Assembly: GCF_900100545.1 (NCBI RefSeq)
Contig: NZ_FNDP01000024.1
Location: 1 to 35,608, forward strand
Length of the DNA stretch: 35,608 nucleotides
Direction of reading: 5' to 3'
From: Pseudobutyrivibrio sp. 49
GTDB taxonomy: Bacteria > Bacillota > Clostridia > Lachnospirales > Lachnospiraceae
Within the stretch, counting starts at the first letter, position 1; each line of letters begins with the position of its first letter. The notes under the pieces were generated by a model. The model ran no database searches. It was not told the DNA's origin and saw only the letters and a list, made by a program, of their open reading frames with translations. The translations under genes and the position numbers were made by a program. This document shows positions 32,384 through 35,608 of this stretch, piece by piece.

Positions 32384-33772
32384 ATGGGCAAAAAAAGATT
32401 ACTAACAAAAAAAATACTTTCACTATTAATAGTTTCTATTTTATTGATAGCTGGTCGAATTGATGTTAGTGCGAACGAGGTGTTTGATAAAAATTTAATA
32501 ACTGACATAAATTTGGATATGTACGATGGAACTAGTCCCATCGACACAACTTATACAAAACCTACAATTAATACAAATAAGCGTATTTCTGTTCGCAGTT
32601 GTGGAGCAGTAGGAGATGGTGTTACGGATGATACGGCTGCCATTAGGGCTGCTATAAAAAAAGGTGAAGGAACATCTGTGTATTTTCCACCTGGGGAATA
32701 TGTTATTTCAAAAACATTATTTATTCCTGCTAATACCATACTCTTTGGAGATGGTGATAGCTCCAAGATTATTGCTTGTCCTGGATTTAAAATTGGCAGA
32801 GATATGCTTAAACTAGAAGATGTTTCTAACGTTATTATTACAAGATTATGTATTAGTGGAAACTCAAATATTAATACGCGTGAACAGGGATACTCTGATT
32901 TAGATGGAATCCATTTGTTGGATATTTGGCATAGTTCAAATATAGATGTTTATGATTGTGCTTTTGTTGACAATATATATTGTGCAGTAAGGATGATTTT
33001 AGATTGTAATAATATGAACTATTATAATTGTAGATTCAAAAATGTGGATTGTGGTGTTTCTGCCTTGGGTAGTGGAAGTGTAGATACTCTTCTTGTAGAA
33101 CAATGCACTTTTGATGGACATTTAAATTCAGAACCAATATGTTTATACGGTAAAGGACTATATAGTAATATAACTATAAACAAGAATGTGATAAAAAATA
33201 AATACAAGGGTCACGCTATATATGCAGGTGCCAATGGTGGTACTGTATCAAATATTACGGTATCAAATAATGCATTAGTTGATAATTGTATTGGTGTGAA
33301 GATTTCAAATGCATCCACGGTTAATATATATGGAAACACATTGAATACTGCAAATCTTTCACTGGTGGATTCTGGAAAAGGTATAGATATAAGAAAATGT
33401 TCTGATATTAATATATACGGGAATATTATTTCAAACACGAAAATGCAAGCTATTTATATTGGTGATTGTGTCAATGCGAGTATTCATGATAATAACTTGA
33501 CAAATTGTGGTTATCGAAGCAGGGATTATCATTATATAGATGTGAGAGGCGAAAATTCAGAGGTTGATATTAATTCAAATACATTAATTAGGACTGATAC
33601 TTCGCTTTCACCATATGTGCTAGTTTCGCATAGTAAGGGGAATGTATCAGTGACGAATAATAAGTTTTCTCGTGGTTGTAAAATCTTACTTTGTGATGAT
33701 AGTGAAGGAATGACTCTACAAAACAATAATGTCACAATTAATAATATGGGGAAAAATCATACAATACAGTAG
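32384..33772 (+). CDS. Secreted right-handed beta-helix protein, pectate-lyase-3-like (paralogue 1)
   Basis: A 462-residue protein with a signal peptide (about 1-30, cleavage near DVSA). The pectate-lyase-3/polygalacturonase-like entry motif follows (SVRSCGAVGDGVTDDTAA, 69-86), then repeated short beta-helix rungs with N-x-I/V spacing to the end. Such folds carry lyase, hydrolase or epimerase sites on polysaccharides. Conserved patches shared with the leftward paralogue include GIHLLDIW, FVDNIYCAVRMILDCNN, ALGSGS and DVRGE. ATG 32384 has AAGGGAGG 8 bases upstream; the TTG at 32378 is too close. Position beside the EPS operon suggests the EPS as substrate, which is inference. Confidence 0.78.
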   Translation: MGKKRLLTKKILSLLIVSILLIAGRIDVSANEVFDKNLITDINLDMYDGTSPIDTTYTKPTINTNKRISVRSCGAVGDGVTDDTAAIRAAIKKGEGTSVYFPPGEYVISKTLFIPANTILFGDGDSSKIIACPGFKIGRDMLKLEDVSNVIITRLCISGNSNINTREQGYSDLDGIHLLDIWHSSNIDVYDCAFVDNIYCAVRMILDCNNMNYYNCRFKNVDCGVSALGSGSVDTLLVEQCTFDGHLNSEPICLYGKGLYSNITINKNVIKNKYKGHAIYAGANGGTVSNITVSNNALVDNCIGVKISNASTVNIYGNTLNTANLSLVDSGKGIDIRKCSDINIYGNIISNTKMQAIYIGDCVNASIHDNNLTNCGYRSRDYHYIDVRGENSEVDINSNTLIRTDTSLSPYVLVSHSKGNVSVTNNKFSRGCKILLCDDSEGMTLQNNNVTINNMGKNHTIQ

Positions 33773-33808
33773 TATGAAACATTGCGTATAGGAATTCTTA
33801 TAATACTA

Positions 33809-33843
33809 AAAAGCAGCGTCTGTTAAGAATAGACGCTGCTTTT
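33809..33843. terminator. Perfect bidirectional terminator between the beta-helix genes
   Basis: AAAAGCAGCGTCT (33809-33821) pairs perfectly over 13 bp with AGACGCTGCTTTT (33831-33843), loop GTTAAGAAT. The A-run on the left is the T-tract for the minus strand. Confidence 0.92.
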
Positions 33844-33856
33844 ATATATTTAAATG

Positions 33857-35437
33857 CTATTTGATGATAGTGTGTTTTTTACCACTCATATCAGTGATAG
33901 GAGCATCATTGCCCTGAATTGTCATACCAGCACTATCTGTATATAGAAGAATTTTTCCGTTGGATATAGTATTATCTTTCAATGTAACATCGCCAGTACT
34001 GTGTGATACGAAAGTATATGGTGATAAAGTTGTATCATTACGAATTAATTGATTATCGTAAATTTCTATACCAGAGCATTCGCCTCTAACGTCTAAGAAA
34101 TGGTGGTCTTTGCTTAAATATCCACAATCTGTCAAAACGTTACCATAAACTTTTGCATTACTACATCCGTTAATCCATAAGCCTTGCATACGACTGTTTG
34201 TAATAGTGTTCTTGTAAATAGATATATCTGAACAATTCTTTATCTCAAAAGCTTTTCCTGAATCTACAGCGTCTGGTTTTTCGATAATAAAAGAATTATT
34301 GAAAACTTTAACGGATTGAGCATTTCCTATTGTGATTCCAACACAATCGTCAAAAAGCTTATTATTTGATACGGTGAGGTTGGAAACTGTACCTTTGTTA
34401 GCACCTGCATAGATACCATGTCCCTGGTACTTATTCTTAATTGTATTATTGTCTATAACAATATTACTGTAATGTCCTTGGCCAAATAAACTAATGGACT
34501 CTGAATTTTTATGGCCGTCAAAGTAACAGTTTTCAACTGTAAGTGTATCAATACTTCCACTTCCTAATGCAGAAATACCGCAGTCAACATCTAAGAATTT
34601 ACAATTAGCATAATACATATTGTTACAGTCTAAAATCATTCGTACTGCACAATAAATATTATCGACAAAACTGCATTCGGTAATTGAGACATTAGAACTG
34701 CTCCAAATATCTAAGAGATGAATACCATCTCGATCATTATATCCTTTTGAGTGATCATTTATTGCAGAATTACCACTAAGACATATTTTATTTAAAGTGA
34801 CATTAGTGCGATTGTATATCTTTAATAAATCTGCTCCCTTAGCATATCCAGCGCAGGCAATAATAATAGAGTTTTCGCCGTCACCGTAAACTTTTATATC
34901 AGATGGAATGCTCAGTACACTTGTTATTAAATATTTGCCAGCAGGAATGTATAATTCACCACCTGCTGCTTTTTTTAGTGCAGCTTTGAACGCTAACGTA
35001 TCATCTGTCACACCATCACCGATTGCACCAAATTGACGCACAGAATACTTAGCTTCGTCAACGGCATCAATTGATGTAACGGAGCCTATTACCATCACAC
35101 CACTAGCACTATTTCTGATAGAGGTCCATTTGATAGTCATATTTGATGGTAAGTAGCTACTATAATCAGGAGCAGATACAATGGCTGCTTTTACTGCAGA
35201 CTCATTGTAAAGTATATCTGAGGAATTGTTTATAATTCCATCACCTATACAGGTGCGTCCTCCAGATTCTTCGACGTAGAACATTGCTTCTATATTTCCC
35301 CCAGCAAGAGGAGCAAAAGGATCTTCTATATCTTTATGTAGGCTCCGAATAACAGCTATAGTACAAAAGGTTAGTAAGCCACATAAAAGTAAAAAGGATA
35401 TTATTTTTCGTTTTGTTAGTACTATAGTAATCTCCAT
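33857..35437 (-). CDS. Membrane-anchored or secreted beta-helix protein, pectate-lyase-3-like (paralogue 2)
   Basis: A 526-residue protein. A basic start and hydrophobic segment (about 11-30) without a clear cleavage site suggest a signal anchor. Residues 35-130 are unique to this copy. From YSVRQFGAIGDGVTDDT (131-147) onward it runs parallel to the rightward paralogue, with well over half of positions identical by eye, including GIHLLDIW, FVDNIYCAVRMILDCNN, ALGSGS and DVRGE. AGGGAGG on the minus strand (complement 35446-35452) is 8 bases before the ATG. One copy anchored and one freely secreted would fit processing of the same polymer at two places. Catalytic residues cannot be assigned. Confidence 0.78.
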   Translation of the reverse strand: MEITIVLTKRKIISFLLLCGLLTFCTIAVIRSLHKDIEDPFAPLAGGNIEAMFYVEESGGRTCIGDGIINNSSDILYNESAVKAAIVSAPDYSSYLPSNMTIKWTSIRNSASGVMVIGSVTSIDAVDEAKYSVRQFGAIGDGVTDDTLAFKAALKKAAGGELYIPAGKYLITSVLSIPSDIKVYGDGENSIIIACAGYAKGADLLKIYNRTNVTLNKICLSGNSAINDHSKGYNDRDGIHLLDIWSSSNVSITECSFVDNIYCAVRMILDCNNMYYANCKFLDVDCGISALGSGSIDTLTVENCYFDGHKNSESISLFGQGHYSNIVIDNNTIKNKYQGHGIYAGANKGTVSNLTVSNNKLFDDCVGITIGNAQSVKVFNNSFIIEKPDAVDSGKAFEIKNCSDISIYKNTITNSRMQGLWINGCSNAKVYGNVLTDCGYLSKDHHFLDVRGECSGIEIYDNQLIRNDTTLSPYTFVSHSTGDVTLKDNTISNGKILLYTDSAGMTIQGNDAPITDMSGKKHTIIK

Positions 35438-35479
35438 GTGTATAACCTCCCTGAATATTGTTTGTTAGATAAATCTTGA

Positions 35480-35509
35480 ATTATAAGGGATACTTTTAAC
35501 CTAATCCAA
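35480..35509 (-). promoter_or_regulatory. Promoter of the leftward beta-helix gene
   Basis: On the minus strand TTGGAT (complement 35504-35509), 18 bp, TATAAT (complement 35480-35485). The -35 overlaps the last codons of the upstream Thr-Pro-repeat gene. Confidence 0.65.
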
Positions 35510-35608
35510 ACAAACGCTTCAGGAGGTCTAGCCATGAATTTCCTGAATTACTAGGTGTTGGTGTAGGCGTTGGAGTAGGAGTAGCCTTAGGCGTTGGAGT
35601 AGGAGTAG
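35496..35608 (-). CDS. C-terminus of a Thr-Pro-repeat surface protein (partial)
   Basis: Read on the minus strand, the frame entering from the right edge encodes TPTPTPKATPTPTPTPTP, then SNSGNSWLDLLKRLFGLG and TAA (complement 35496-35498). The DNA repeat unit is 18 bp (ggcgttggagtaggagta and variants). Thr-Pro linkers of this kind separate domains in secreted clostridial enzymes. The short amphipathic end WLDLLKRLFGLG could sit on the membrane or wall. The rest of the protein lies outside the window, so its function is unknown. The beta-helix gene follows 58 bases later in the same direction. Confidence 0.7.
   Translation of the reverse strand, partial: TPTPTPKATPTPTPTPTPSNSGNSWLDLLKRLFGLG

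Noticed and set aside
35518-35553. Plus-strand AGGAGG followed by ATG and a six-codon frame
   Set aside because: It is the complement of the C-terminal codons of the Thr-Pro protein; the match to a ribosome site is coincidental.
35540-35608. Repeats at the right edge as a CRISPR array
   Set aside because: The units are contiguous, have no unique spacers, and translate to a Thr-Pro linker.

Overview
The window looks like a low-GC Firmicute of the Lachnospiraceae type (Butyrivibrio/Pseudobutyrivibrio/Roseburia-like). The grounds are AT-rich codon use, strong AGGAGG-type ribosome sites, hairpin plus T-tract terminators, an IS1182-like transposase tail, and a secreted protein with FDAxYYAxKYxDV...EGR repeats of the kind I associate with that family. 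The genus cannot be fixed from sequence reading alone. Most of the window is a large exopolysaccharide (EPS) or surface-glycan locus, and almost everything is transcribed rightward. No tRNA, rRNA or CRISPR was seen, and no stretch longer than 300 bases lacks a gene.

Layout. 1-330: tail of a DDE transposase and a long terminator hairpin. 389-3592: LtaS/MdoB-type phosphoglycerol transferase, VanZ-like protein and an orphan carbamate kinase, closed by a terminator. 3771-6309: ATP-grasp protein of the sugar-transfer type and a first Wzx flippase, convergent with a leftward acyltransferase (6359-7378). 7548-8636: a GT2 glycosyltransferase whose mRNA appears leaderless. 8637-10517: tandem palindromes, a promoter, an attenuator-like hairpin, a secreted repeat protein, then a 45-residue membrane microprotein with its own promoter and terminator. 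10533-13519: DUF4422 glycosyltransferase, membrane-anchored metallophosphoesterase and UDP-glucose 6-dehydrogenase. 13567-16312: truncated acyltransferase, radical SAM protein, second full acyltransferase. 16485-32222: a tightly packed 16-kb run of CDP-glycerol glycerophosphotransferase, cytidylyltransferase, four glycosyltransferases (one interrupted by a stop codon), two pyruvyltransferase-family proteins, an F420-dehydrogenase-beta-like Fe-S protein, two Wzy-like polymerases, a second Wzx and two acyltransferases. 32384-35437: two convergent paralogous secreted beta-helix proteins. The right edge holds the C-terminus of a Thr-Pro-repeat protein on the minus strand.

Inferred joint function: synthesis, decoration, export and probably remodelling of an acidic heteropolysaccharide containing uronic acid (Ugd), phosphoglycerol (cytidylyltransferase plus glycerophosphotransferase), possibly pyruvate ketals, and O-acyl groups (five acyltransferase-3 proteins). 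The duplicated Wzx, Wzy and pyruvyltransferase sets suggest two glycan modules joined in one locus. No priming phosphoglycosyltransferase (EpsE/WbaP type) and no Wzz/tyrosine-kinase chain-length pair is present, so initiation must be encoded elsewhere. The beta-helix pair is the best candidate for depolymerase, lyase or epimerase activity on the product.

The most notable signals are regulatory or structural: two intergenic regions (about 15178 and 16334) sharing a near-identical 30-bp block at a fixed distance from a downstream -10; the leaderless GT2; the hexapeptide/hairpin leader at 8792-8837; tandem GTTAT-N5-ATAAC palindromes; an in-frame TAA at codon 12 of the GT4 gene at 18206; a truncated acyltransferase paralogue; and the beta-helix pair around a perfect bidirectional terminator.
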